Shown here piece by piece: positions 8,598 to 17,718 of a stretch of DNA of 64,000 bases (the first letter of the stretch is position 1; each line of letters starts with the position of its first letter). The stretch spans positions 62,001-126,000 of the forward strand of contig NZ_BIFT01000002.1 of NCBI RefSeq assembly GCF_003967575.1, read 5' to 3'. The stretch is from Dictyobacter alpinus (GTDB lineage Bacteria; Chloroflexota; Ktedonobacteria; Ktedonobacterales; Ktedonobacteraceae). A program made the position numbers and the translations under genes. The notes below the pieces were generated by a model. The model did not search any database. It was not told the origin of the DNA and saw nothing but the letters and a program-made list of their open reading frames with translations.

Positions 8598-8697
8598 CCT
8601 TGTCATATTTTGAATAGTCTGCCAGTCTTCGGTGTGCTCCCGCTGGACGCGCTTGCGTTTGGGCACCGTGTGATCCCCCTTGGCACGATGAGATAGG
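8598..8697 (-). pseudogene. possible transposase N-terminal scrap
   Basis: Minus-strand frame RAKGDHTVPKRKRVQREH followed by TEDWQTIQ resembles the start of DDE transposases common in this group, but only some 30 residues survive before a stop. Low confidence. Confidence 0.25.
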
Positions 8698-8705
8698 CTG
8701 ATGCA

Positions 8706-8846
8706 TCAATCGTACCTAGATTCTCTCCCATTTTCAAGTGCCCAAGCGTTTTTTGCATAATTTGAGTGCACACCCCTTTCAAGCATCATACGGCGAGGTG
8801 TCCACCAGACCCATACAACCCATTTCGCTCCATCCCATTTCATCAT
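8706..8846 (-). CDS. small Trp-rich peptide (46 aa), uncertain
   Basis: ATG 8846 is preceded by GGAGGTG. The predicted peptide begins MMKWDGAKWVVWVWW and ends NGRESRYD. The same start is repeated at 10414 (minus) within a 57-bp duplicated segment, where the following residues differ and run into a terminator. Coding is therefore not certain; the repeat may instead be a regulatory or RNA element. Confidence 0.3.
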   Translation of the reverse strand: MMKWDGAKWVVWVWWTPRRMMLERGVHSNYAKNAWALENGRESRYD

Positions 8847-8858
8847 GACATAATTCAC
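8802..8858. repeat. 57-bp direct repeat, copy A
   Basis: This 57-bp segment matches 10370-10426 at 56 of 57 positions (one T to C). It contains the start region of the small frame at 8846. On the minus strand it is preceded by closely spaced ACGGT-type motifs. Confidence 0.8.
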
Positions 8859-8937
8859 ACCTCCACCATTCTACTGGGCTACCGTTTAACGGTCTCACCG
8901 TTACTCCTACATGACGCACCCACTTGCTCAGACACAT

Positions 8938-8965
8938 AAAAAAAGGCCGACTTTTCAGTCGGCCT
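8938..8965 (-). terminator. Rho-independent terminator (minus strand)
   Basis: AGGCCGAC and GTCGGCCT form a perfect 8-bp stem with a 6-nt loop, and on the minus strand it is followed by seven T. It would end transcripts coming from the RiPP-like gene side. Confidence 0.75.
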
Positions 8966-9214
8966 CCGCCTGGCCGCACACGCTGCTCTGCTTCGCCCTC
9001 TACTCCCCTGTTTCATCATGACACAATAACTCATCTCAAATAAGGAGGCAGTGAAACACATTGTCTTCCTGCTGATGCGAAGAGATGTTCTGAGATAATC
9101 CGCTTATAAAACTGTCTCATTCTTTCGTTTCTTGTTTGTGTGGAGTGGGTGACCGGTGCTCAGGAGTGTATTTCATCCTCCGTGAACACCGTCATATGGG
9201 CCTTCAAGCGAGGG

Positions 9215-9391
9215 TTAGCATATACAGCCAGATGTATGTCCGCCTCCATACCCATCAGTTGGTACCATAAATGCTAAGCGAGTCTCCAACTCTTCGATCT
9301 CAAATTCCAGATCATTGAGCTCATCTTCCAAGAAGTTTTTTTTGGCATCTTCTAACGGCTGCGTAAATGGCACCTTCTTGTCTTCATTCAT
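9215..9391 (-). CDS. putative RiPP (lanthipeptide-like) precursor, 58 aa
   Basis: ATG 9391 is chosen because AAGGAGG lies 8-9 bases upstream. The peptide begins MNEDKKVPFTQPLEDAKKNF, continues with a very acidic stretch (LEDELNDLEFEIEELE), and ends with a short core-like tail VPTDGYGGGHTSGCIC. An acidic helical leader followed by a Gly/Thr/Ser/Cys-rich C-terminus is the hallmark of RiPP precursors; the final TSGCIC recalls the end of mersacidin-type class II lanthipeptides (TSECIC). No LanM, YcaO or radical-SAM enzyme is within the window, so the modifying enzyme would have to act from elsewhere. Downstream, 9158-9190 forms a long imperfect hairpin. An earlier start at 9466 is less likely. 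Confidence 0.55.
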   Translation of the reverse strand: MNEDKKVPFTQPLEDAKKNFLEDELNDLEFEIEELETRLAFMVPTDGYGGGHTSGCIC

Positions 9392-10204
9392 ACCAATGTT
9401 CCTCCTTACTAACGAATTTTTGTGGGGATATGAAAGATGTATCTGCAGCACCGCTTGCAAGCACATGCGTCCTGCTCAACACCTCTTCTCCCACTAGGGC
9501 AAGTATAAAAGACCCCTTCGTTGTTGAAAACGTCTCCGAAGGCTAGCCCCTTGAAATAGCCCCACATCTTCTGGGAGGCTCCTCCGGCAACTCCTCTGGA
9601 ACCAAGTGAAACGCTGCGAAATCGCTAGCAACACGCTCATTATCGACGCGCCTGGTCACAGTGTCTGGCTTGTAATGTTCCTCCCGCTGATGCTCCCTCT
9701 CGCCTCCGCCTGGAAGAATACAAAGCAAAGCAGACTGTTCTTGTTCTGTGATTGAAGAGGTCTGGTGAAGGACTGGTATGCGTTCGAGCTATCGAGTCTA
9801 GGGGTCGTTATGTGGATATTGTGCACATTGTACAATCTAACCAGACACTTTTTACATTGTGCATATTGTACATATTCAAATTGACTTCATCTATGACCGC
9901 GCCAGCCACGAAACAGTCACACCTCTTTACCGTTCCACGATTTCACGATCACTCTCTCTGCCATGCCACAGACAGGACCAGAGGAAGCCAGTTCCCTGGC
10001 AGACACAAAATATAATATATCCACCATCGCCGTCACAACCACCTAGCAGCTTCTCAGCGTCAGCACGCGCCATTCCTGCATATCCCACCTACCAGCATTC
10101 GCCTTCGTGGTATCCCATCCATTCCATCATGATCCAATACCGTTCCACTGTTCGACCGTTGAACTTTTTCACGATAAAGCGGTGAAACAGTTTGATTTCA
10201 CCGC
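9392..10204. other. intergenic region without supported genes
   Basis: Contains the probable promoter of the RiPP-like gene and then about 700 bases with no credible coding frame. A GTGCACATTGTACAAT / ATTGTGCATATTGTACATAT pair of related words at 9820-9876 (TGCACATTGTACA and TGCATATTGTACA) is a possible operator repeat. The long pyrimidine-rich plus-strand frames here have proline/serine/histidine-rich low-complexity translations and are not believed. Confidence 0.35.
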
Positions 10205-10231
10205 AACAAAAAACCCGGCATCGCTGCCAGG
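10205..10231 (-). terminator. Rho-independent terminator (minus strand)
   Basis: Stem CCTGGCA / TGCCGGG with loop GCGA, followed on the minus strand by TTTTTTG. It lies about 140-200 bases downstream of repeat copy C, so a short transcript would be produced from there. Confidence 0.65.
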
Positions 10232-10369
10232 CTTCACCACGTGTCTGGAACTTGTACGCCTCTCTCTTCCGCCTCCTCCTCTCCTGCCCACCGTAGAATC
10301 TGCGTCCATGCATATTCTACGGCAGAGCATCAATGCCTTTTTGCCCGATCTTCCCTCTCCCTCCCATCC

Positions 10370-10426
10370 CCACCAGACCCATACAACCCATTTCGCTCCA
10401 TCCCATTTCATCATGACACAATTCAC
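10370..10426. repeat. 57-bp direct repeat, copy C
   Basis: Partner of 8802-8858. On the minus strand it reads from an ACGGT-rich segment into ATGATGAAATGGGATGGAG. A weaker relative (ATCATGATGGAATGGATGGG on the minus strand) is present at about 10117-10136, and a further short one at about 9013-9031. Confidence 0.8.
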
Positions 10427-10953
10427 CGCTCCACCGTCACACCGTCGTACTGTTTTATCAGCTAGGTCTACATCACTATCAACTCTTTCACCGCTGGATC
10501 GTATAGCTATAAGCTTATATATACATAACACTAAACCGTTACGAGAAAGGGCCACAACAATGACACCTGACCAGGTCATCACAGGTTGTTTGCGTTTCGT
10601 CATTGCTTTTCCCTTTCCTATGAATATAAGAAGGAACCGTCTGGTACCATTCACCAGGTTTCCCTTTCATATCAGATACAATCCCCTCACTGAGGTCTAC
10701 TATGCAAAAAAACACACGTCTTTTGGCGCAAAGCAGCAATCTGCTCACTCAACCCTGGTTCCCATCAGATTTCCATCTTCTGCGTATCTATGCCATTTCC
10801 CGAGGCATTTATGCAGAAAAACCTCCGTCTTTGGAGACACGGAAAAAATTCACCCCACCACATTCTCACCGCTCTCCACCCAGACCAAGGCAGCCTCACA
10901 CACAACACAGGAAAAGCATCTCACCCTCGGCTCCACGCCCGCTCATGGACCAT

Positions 10954-11042
10954 CATGTGGCAGTTATTTGGAAGTCATCTGGCAGTCATGTAGCGGTTAT
11001 TTGGGGATCATCTGGAGGTCATCTGAGGGTTCATCTGGAGAT
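10954..11042. repeat. 11-bp tandem repeat array, eight units (iteron-like)
   Basis: Eight degenerate units follow with a strict 11-bp period and one extra base before the last: CATGTGGCAGT, TATTTGGAAGT, CATCTGGCAGT, CATGTAGCGGT, TATTTGGGGAT, CATCTGGAGGT, CATCTGAGGGT and CATCTGGAGAT. The consensus is about CATCTGGAGGT. Since 11 is not a multiple of 3 the repeat is not explained by protein repeats; a period of one helical turn points to cooperative protein binding along one DNA face. Confidence 0.75.
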
Positions 11043-11150
11043 CAGAGAGCGCCTCTCTGGCGACGATCCCTCCGATCACACCGACCCTGGGGCGTGTCAA
11101 GGACGTGTTGGGGACGGATACATCATTCTTCCCAATGTCCCCACGCACAC

Positions 11151-11179
11151 AAAAAAGCAGTGGTTTTCCGTGCCGCTGC
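11151..11179 (-). terminator. Rho-independent terminator (minus strand)
   Basis: GCAGCGG / CCACTGC stem around a 9-nt loop, followed on the minus strand by TTTTTTG. It could end a transcript from the small gene at 11423. A weaker hairpin of the same orientation lies at 10820-10843. Confidence 0.6.
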
Positions 11180-11231
11180 TCACCCACGCCTGTCACACAC
11201 AGGAGATTTTTCCGTTTGCCCCACATTCATC

Positions 11232-11423
11232 CTATTGCCTGAGTCCCATCCCCCAGATGTCACGATGAGCACACTCCGTCGGCTGGAGTGTGTGGGAGAG
11301 ACGATGCGTCAGGACCTCAACATTATCGGTTGGGAATAACCGCTCCAAAAGTGTAGCGATAAGCGCATTGACTGGACTGAGTTTATTCGTGAAGAGATCA
11401 ATTTTTACGAAGAATGGGGTCAT
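11232..11423 (-). CDS. small hypothetical protein (63 aa)
   Basis: ATG 11423 is preceded by AAAGGAAAG. The product begins MTPFFVKIDLFTNKLSPVNA and ends RDIWGMGLRQ. No family is recognised. It sits downstream of the glycosyltransferase on the same strand and upstream of a minus-strand terminator at 11151, so it could be an independent small transcript. Coding is plausible but not proven. Confidence 0.35.
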   Translation of the reverse strand: MTPFFVKIDLFTNKLSPVNALIATLLERLFPTDNVEVLTHRLSHTLQPTECAHRDIWGMGLRQ

Positions 11424-11672
11424 GGACTTTCCTTTCTTATACGACATACTTTTGGCTGAGCAAGAATGCTCGCCATTCACTGTATTTTCCTCAAAGCTGC
11501 TGAATAGCCATTTATGGAAAGAGTAATAAATACTCTTCCTCCTATAATTAATATCGCTATGTTTCGCCATATAACACATTTTTAATCGATAAGTGTTAAT
11601 TGCTTCATTCAATATTTTCAAATAAGGAGGGATATGACATGGGGTGATTGTTCGCTAATAGTGCTCATGGTT

Positions 11673-12966
11673 TTATTCATATGTTCGAATGAGAGAGGGG
11701 GAGGGATAAAGCTTCTGCTTCGCCTCATCGAGCAAAGCGGACCAGGCGGGTTTCATCTTCAAGTATGCCACAAAATCATCATAAAAAATGTCCGGCCCTT
11801 GTGATGTGAGATAGGCCCGGGTGACGAGTAAGTGCTCTTTCATACGCTCAACACTGCGCTGAATAGCACGAATATCCTGGAGATGAAAATGACTTGCCAG
11901 ATTCACTTGATGCAGTAGGAGGGTAATATGCTCTACATTTTGAAGCGTCGCTGTAATTTTATTCATTTGCTTCTGACACGAACGAGCAAAGTATCTGACG
12001 TCGAGGTGTTCTTCACACCATCGCAGGCAATCATAGCCTGGCGGTATAGTAAGAAAAATATCTTCGAGGGCAAAATAGATGATATCGCCATGGTGCTGAT
12101 AGTTACAAAAGTCTCTGGTAAGCGGGGATTGAGGAGGGGCGGCATGCAGTAGCCCTGGCCCAATCTTCGTTATAAGTGCGCATCAAGCCATGTGATCGAA
12201 GCGATGCTGGTGTCGTTGCGAGCGCGGCTCCGCTGATCCCAGGTCCACGTTCTATCAACTGCATACCAGGAAGATTCAAGCGAGTTGGGAGTGTCTGCGG
12301 AAACAGCATTATATCTTCAAGTAAGACATGTAAAGCAGCCAGCTGTTTTTGATCCGCGTCCTTTTGTTCTATCGCTATGCGCATATCTTCCATTGTGAGT
12401 TGTATGTGTTCACAAACAGCAATATCCGCGCGACCCAGGTAGTATACTCCGCTGGCTTTGACCGCTTTAGGAGGGGTACTGGCCTCCAGGGTTCGAAGCA
12501 CCTCACTGCCATTAATAGAGATAGCATGCGTATGGTACATGCTGCTCTGGAAAAGAATATCATCATCGACAAAAACAAGAAGATCATCTTCATCAGAGCA
12601 GGCATAAGCGTAAAGGAATGCAAAGTTACGTACACCAGCCAGATCCCATTCTCCCTGACCCAGCGTTTTACAGAATGCGTGCAAGGCCTCCTCATGATGA
12701 GGTGCAAGATTTGAAAGCCGCCGAAAAATATTATCCTGTAATCTGGCCTCGATGACAATAATAGAGAAATTCAGAACTTGCTGGCCATTCCATTTTCTAT
12801 ATATAGAACGAGATACATCTACATCTGTCGAGTCATCAAATATGTAACACACTGCATGGGCTTCAGAAGACAGTGTATTAAATGCATAAGCCAGATTTTT
12901 AACACAACGTTCAAGCATATGAGGACGATCTCTGGTACAGATGAAGAACTTAAAATGCCGTTGCAT
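11673..12966 (-). pseudogene. GT-A-type glycosyltransferase-like protein with one frameshift
   Basis: ATG 12966 follows AGGAGG. The first 270 residues start MQRHFKFFICTRDRPHMLER, have the nucleotide-sugar signature LLVFVDDDILF (DxD) and a late YNEDW. At 12159-12161 (a run of C on the plus strand) one extra base throws the frame; removing it restores an uninterrupted frame through PGLLHAAPPQSPLTRDF, HHGDIIYFALEDIFL and the segment MNKITATLQNVEH to 11673, giving about 430 residues. So the two apparent proteins here are one gene, either recently broken or with a sequencing error in the homopolymer. The sugar and acceptor are unknown. Confidence 0.7.
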
Positions 12967-13110
12967 TATAGTGCCTCCTATTATATAATTCTTCATAGAG
13001 GTGCTTTCTTTAATACATCAGGACAGATATGATACTATTCATTCAGACTAGTAGTGATAACGCAGGACGGCATTTATTAAGGATGAGGCTAGCCCTTAAA
13101 GAGAAGTATA

Positions 13111-14478
13111 GGCTCTCTATCCTTGCGGGTGAAAACGTGATTCATCGAAGGTTGCCTGCAAGAATACGGAGCCGAAGATGCTGACGATTTTCGAAGCCGT
13201 AACTTCGGCGCATCATCATCTTGGTCCGATTGTTTTTTCCTTCAACAAAGCCGTCGGAAATACGGTAATCAAAAAAGGCCAGAATCTCTTCCCTCCACCG
13301 TCGAAAGATGGAAATGGCTTTTTTCAACAGATCACAGGTGCTGGCTTTCACCAACGCTATCCAGGTATCCAACTGTTCTGCTGCCCGCTCTTTGGTCGCC
13401 GTTGCATACCAATCACGTAAGCCTTCTTTCAGTTGTCAGGCCTGGTCCAACTCAGGCAACCGCACGCGTTCCTGGCTTTCTTCAACAGTCAAATCTTCTT
13501 TCGCCTTGAGAATGAGACGCTGTTTGCGATGCAGCAAGATCATTCCCTCCTTTTTGTGGGCCCAGCTTAATACCGTTTTTTGAAAGGCTTTCATCACATG
13601 GTGAATCACATGGAAATGATCCACCACGATCTAAGCGTGGGGCAAACACTGTTGAACTGCCGGACGAAAGGAGGTGCTCATATCCATACTGACCGCTTCT
13701 ACCGCATGAGGATCCTTGAGGCGCCCAAGCAGGCGGCACACCGCTTCCAGGGTCCGACCATCGCTGACCTCAAGCATCTTTGAATGCTCCAAGTCACAGA
13801 GAATGGTGTCGTAGACATGCCCTTTACGCCGAGCGAATTCATCGATGCCCAGAAAACGTGGCGAAGGCAGATCGGACGTTTCATCTTCCAACGTTCCTTG
13901 AGCGTTCAGTTCTTCTTCCAGCATGGTTTGAAAACAGGTTTGCACAAAACGTGAGCCAACATGCAAGGCGTTTCCGACGTCAGAAAGCGGTTGGTTGAGC
14001 GCCTGGGTTCCAATGTATCGCCGCAATCATCTGGTTGTTCTTCGGCGCCGGCCACACACGGTATCTGGTTCAGTAAACACCGCCTGGCAGGCTTCACAAC
14101 GAAATCTCCGCTTGAGAAGCATGAGGTGAACCTGATGTGCTTGGCAGGGCAGATCTCGTTTCTTTCGCAGGCGTCGATCATGAATTTTGGTACAGAGGCG
14201 CAAACATCGAGGACAACACACCTGGGCTGTTTGAGCCATGATTGTGACACAAATCGTTCCATCCTCCTGCCAGAACTGCTGACAGATCTGAAATCCGGGC
14301 AGATCCAGTGGGACAAAGATCCCCTCTCTTTGGGTCGGCTCTGTTTCTATGATATGCTGATCTTGCATCGCTTATCTTTCGTTTCACTTGGCTGTTTTTT
14401 TCTTATCAAGTTCAACGAATGATGAGCTTTTTTTTCTTCCCTCTCTTTGTCTCATTTCACCCGCAAGGACAAAGACCC
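13111..14478. mobile_element. ISL3-family insertion sequence, decayed
   Basis: Terminal inverted repeats are visible: 13111-13134 (GGCTCTCTATCCTTGCGGGT and GAAA) and the mate at 14455-14478 (reads inward GGGTCTTTGTCCTTGCGGGT), about 20 of 24 identical. The element is about 1.37 kb. No matching 8-bp target duplication is seen (GAAGTATA on the left, CCAATCAT on the right), so flanks have changed or the insertion is old. Confidence 0.8.
13142..14368 (-). pseudogene. ISL3 transposase with three in-frame stop codons
   Basis: The whole transposase (409 codons) remains in one frame: zinc-ribbon N-terminus (CCPRCLRLCTKIHDRRLRKK, then FRCEACQ), HTH, catalytic blocks (FLGIDEFARRKGHVYDTI, VSMDMSTSF, DGFVEGKNNRTK). 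It is interrupted by TGA at 14027-14029, TAG at 13631-13633 and TGA at 13436-13438, with no frameshift. The catalytic Asp and Glu positions look conserved. The element must therefore be inactive unless stops are read through. Confidence 0.85.
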
Positions 14479-14663
14479 CAATCATAATCATGTTTTCTAC
14501 TTTTGTGATTTACGTTATTTATTATCTTTTTTTCAGAAGAATAAAAAGTTCTTGACTTGGGCATTATCTAATATAACGTGAGTTCTGGATAAGCAGACTC
14601 CCTCCAATGAGTTAGAATAGAAGAAAGAAAACAGCATCTATTCACCAACGGAGGGATCTGACA

Positions 14664-14786
14664 ATGAGTCTACTCGAACTGTTCTGCAATGTCGATGATT
14701 TTCTGCTCAAATTTACCCCGCAGTGGGAAAACAGTCAGATGCAAGCTGACAAACGCCGAAAGCGTGCAGGCCAGCTGTGCCTGTAT
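14664..14786 (+). pseudogene. IS982-like transposase N-terminal fragment
   Basis: ATG 14664 follows GGAGGGA. The frame reads MSLLELFCNVDDFLLKFTPQ, then RRKRAGQLCLYR, typical of the first 40 residues of IS982-type transposases (LxELFCxVDDFC). It is cut at about 14787 where group II intron sequence begins in the opposite orientation. Confidence 0.6.
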
Positions 14787-15093
14787 AGGTTCGTCGTGCT
14801 GGAGTCCATCGATACCGCTCATGACGAAGATCGTCGATGAGTTGCTCAATTTTCTTCAGCGCCATTCCATCTACGGTTTCGCTGGTGGTTCCTCTAATCA
14901 TGGCTCCCTCATTGGAATACAGGTGGGCGTATGCCATGAGATAGAGGGTCAGATTGTAGAGCTGTCGATAGATGTCTTCCAGCGGCGATCCTTGTTTGCC
15001 ACGTTCTCGGATGATGCCTAAGATCTGCTCGGCGCTTCGCATCTCGCGTACCTTTTTTCTCTTAGGATCGAATGACCTACCTCCCTTTACCAT
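14787..15093 (-). pseudogene. ltrA: group II intron reverse transcriptase, N-terminal fragment
   Basis: About 100 residues resemble the start of LtrA-type intron-encoded proteins: AEQILGIIRERGKQGSPLED, IYRQLYNLTLYLMAYAHLYS, NEGAMIRGTTSETVDGM and RYRWTPARRTY. Homology stops after RTY and the frame continues into antisense IS982 sequence. The polymerase, maturase and endonuclease domains are missing. Confidence 0.75.
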
Positions 15094-15580
15094 GTAAGCG
15101 GTTTTCCCACTCGCTGATTACTATGGAGGCTCCATCGCCGTTCACCTCTCAGTGGGTAGGCGATCCCGTGTTTTGTCATGACTGTACGTATCGAGCGCAC
15201 CGTAGGCGGCCCACTCATTCCCTTCAATGACCTGGCTGGTCATCGTCCATCTAGCAGAAGGAACGGGGATCTTACATAGTAATCCATGTTCAGGATGGCA
15301 TCGACTTCAGATATGGTGTCGATGGGAGGACAGATACTCCTCTGAGAATTGGGCTTCGGGCAGTCTAGCTCTCGCCGTAGTGCACGGATCTTGCAGTGCA
15401 TCAGCCTACATATCTTCAACTGATCTCTGCTTTCCGCAACATGCTATTTTCCCCTTTGCCTTTCGGCTCCGGGTGGGTTGGGCGATCCAAGGACCTCCTT
15501 CTGAGTACTTCTTAGCTGTACCAGGGATATCATCAAGCGCGACACGGCGCAAACGTAAGCTGTCACCAGGGGCAGATTAG
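14787..15580 (-). mobile_element. 5' part of a group II intron
   Basis: On the minus strand, the region before the reverse-transcriptase start contains AGTGGGAAAACCGCTTACAT next to GGTAAAGGGAGG, like the domain IV entry of bacterial group II introns. The upstream 450 bases would be domain I-III RNA, with a 5' limit somewhere near 15580 that I could not place exactly. The 3' part of the intron is gone. Confidence 0.45.
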
Positions 15581-15755
15581 TGGGCGTGAGCGATATGACA
15601 TGCAAAAGCTTGTATGTACACCAAAGTAGGAACGAGCGAGGGATGTGCGTCCGAGTAGACGCACATCCCCATTTAGCCACGCAAGAATGTTAAGACAGGT
15701 TCTAGGAGAATTTCACGCTCGGTAACTTCCTACCTCAAATTGTTCTGCTCTGAAT

Positions 15756-17078
15756 TTAGGCTGGTGGTTTTTTAGAAGGCGACCGTAATGAAAATTTTGA
15801 GATGGTATGTTGCCCGGCTAACTTCCTTTTGCGCCGTAGCCTGAACATGACAAGGAGGAAGACGAGGAGGATGCCACCCGCGATGAGCGAGGCAGGTATA
15901 AGCGTGAAGGTTGGCTGGGGCAGACGCGAGAAGTTATGGTGGAAGATATTATCTGCTAGTTGTTTGCTGGTATCGGTGGCAAGGAGGTGAATATCGTAGG
16001 GGAGGCTAAAGAGGATACGATAGGTGATGCGGTTGCTGCAGATAAAGATGGATACATGCTCTTGCTGATAGAAGGCGATGTCCGAGTTGCCACCGATGCC
16101 TCCGCCATTATGAGTAATAAGCTCGCCTTGCTCCGTTTGCTGAATGGTCCAGCCATAGCCGTAGTATTCGCCCTCGCTGTCCTGCTTGATGTATTTGTGA
16201 AAGAGTTTCTCTGTCTGGGACGGCGAGAGGAGGGTATGCGCCTGGAGGACCTGCCACCAGGTTGCGAGGTCATCTACGGTCGACATCACGCCGCCGTTGC
16301 CCATGACCGTCCAGTATGGTCCTGGCCACGTGGCGGGCGACCCCTCATCCGTGCCGTTCCAATATCCATGCGCCACTGAGAGCCGTTGCCACTGGGGATC
16401 GTTGTAGAAGCCAGTGTGCAGCAGGCCCGCAGGTCGAAAGAGATGGTCTTTCATATACTTTGGATAGCTTGTTCCGCTGACGCGTTCGATGACGGCTGCG
16501 AGCAAGGTATAACCTGCGTTGGAGTAGACGTACTTCTCGCCGGGGCGTGATTGAAGCGGTAGGGAGAAGATGGCCTGTAGCGCCTCTTCCCGGCTCAGAG
16601 GTTCAAGGTCGCCCCCGGCATAGTCGTCGGGGAGGCCGGAGCTATGGGTGAGTAACTGGTGCAGTGTGATCGCGGCTTTGTCAGCGGGAACGTGCTCAAG
16701 GTAGGTGCTGATGCAATTCATAACGCGTAGCTTGCCCTGCTGCTCCAGTTGCAGAATTGCGGCAGCCGTGAATTGTTTGCTAATCGATCCTACGTCGAAG
16801 ACAGTCTCCGGGGTGATTGACATGTGGCGGGCATCATCAGCGAGGCCGTAGCCTTTGCGCAGGATGGTCTTGCCGTCCTTATGCACCAGGACAGAGCCAG
16901 CGAAGCCTTGCTCTCGTACCACACGCTGCAAGTAGGTATCGATCTGCGTGCTCAGCGGCTCATGTAGTGCATGCGCGCTGGCGAGTGGGACCATGTTAAC
17001 GCTCAGTAGCAGCAGAAGAAAGATGAAAAAGGCGCAGAAAATGTTAGCAATTCTAAAAACAGATTGTAGGTATGCCAT
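15756..17078 (-). CDS. class C beta-lactamase-like serine hydrolase, membrane-bound
   Basis: From ATG 17078, 440 residues. An N-terminal hydrophobic segment (IFCAFFIFLLLLL) ends with LASAHA, a plausible signal cleavage or anchor. The catalytic motifs are all present: SISK (SxxK) near residue 80, YSNAGY (YxN) near 172, and HNGG near 322 in place of the KTG box. A C-terminal transmembrane helix (LIAGGILLVFLLVMF) followed by RLRRKRK anchors it. Such proteins act as D-aminopeptidases, esterases or carboxypeptidases rather than true beta-lactamases. It follows the ArsR-like gene on the same strand by about 70 bases, suggesting an operon. Confidence 0.85.
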   Translation of the reverse strand: MAYLQSVFRIANIFCAFFIFLLLLLSVNMVPLASAHALHEPLSTQIDTYLQRVVREQGFAGSVLVHKDGKTILRKGYGLADDARHMSITPETVFDVGSISKQFTAAAILQLEQQGKLRVMNCISTYLEHVPADKAAITLHQLLTHSSGLPDDYAGGDLEPLSREEALQAIFSLPLQSRPGEKYVYSNAGYTLLAAVIERVSGTSYPKYMKDHLFRPAGLLHTGFYNDPQWQRLSVAHGYWNGTDEGSPATWPGPYWTVMGNGGVMSTVDDLATWWQVLQAHTLLSPSQTEKLFHKYIKQDSEGEYYGYGWTIQQTEQGELITHNGGGIGGNSDIAFYQQEHVSIFICSNRITYRILFSLPYDIHLLATDTSKQLADNIFHHNFSRLPQPTFTLIPASLIAGGILLVFLLVMFRLRRKRKLAGQHTISKFSLRSPSKKPPA

Positions 17079-17147
17079 GATATGCGTATCTCCCGCTTTT
17101 ATTGATGAGACATTCGGCGCAAGCAAACGGCCGCCCACAGATTTTAC

Positions 17148-17702
17148 TCATAAGCCTCGCACGTCTAGCGCGGCCACGAGAAGGGCCAGGAAGGGAACGA
17201 CGCGCTGTGGCGCGACCTGGTAGCTGTTGCGGGTTGGCTGTGAGACGATGCCGACCGCCATCAGTTCTTTGAGGTGGTAATAAAGTGGCCCTGAAGAGAG
17301 GCCCAGCGCTTCCTGCAACTGCTGACTGTTCTGCGGACCATGTAGCAACAGGCGAACTAATTCCAGGCGAGGAATACTCCCACAGGCCGCCAAGACCTGT
17401 GCAATTGGTTCAACATCCAGCGCCAGTAGGTCCTCAACCTTGCGTTCAAAGTCCCACGCGATCTCCCCCTCTTCGCCGCGAACGGCTCCCGCGTACGCGA
17501 TCAGCCCCATCGGCTCATTCCCCGGAGATGCGGGGAGCAGGCGTGCTGACAGGCGGTCGCTCCAACTCACCTGGTTGACCGTGCTCGTCTCCGCGCTGAA
17601 CTCAACCATGCCCACTGGCTTCTCCAGCGTTCGAAGTCGTTCCTCGACAACTGCCAGTCGTACTTCAAGCTCTGCCAACCGCTCATTCATGCTGTCACCC
17701 AT
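17148..17702 (-). CDS. ArsR-like winged-helix regulator with N-terminal coiled coil
   Basis: 184 residues. Residues 1-28 form a leucine-rich coiled coil (ERLAELEVRLAVVEERLRTL). The C-terminal half carries a winged helix: LELVRLLLHGPQNSQQLQEA, LGLSSGPLYYHLKEL and GIVSQP. It is first in an operon with the serine hydrolase. Just upstream lies a perfect 15-bp palindrome (17719-17756) suited to dimer binding, so autoregulation is likely. No metal-binding cysteines are visible, so it probably does not sense metals. Confidence 0.75.
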   Translation of the reverse strand: MGDSMNERLAELEVRLAVVEERLRTLEKPVGMVEFSAETSTVNQVSWSDRLSARLLPASPGNEPMGLIAYAGAVRGEEGEIAWDFERKVEDLLALDVEPIAQVLAACGSIPRLELVRLLLHGPQNSQQLQEALGLSSGPLYYHLKELMAVGIVSQPTRNSYQVAPQRVVPFLALLVAALDVRGL

Positions 17703-17718
17703 AGCTCTCCACTCATTT

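Noticed and set aside
10954..11042. CRISPR array
   Set aside because: The units are 11 bp and contiguous, without spacers, and no cas gene is present.
10107..11339. A 410-codon open frame on the plus strand
   Set aside because: Its translation is low-complexity Pro/Ser/His/Thr-rich, has no family or ribosome site, and runs across minus-strand terminators, the duplicated 57-bp segment and the 11-bp repeat array.
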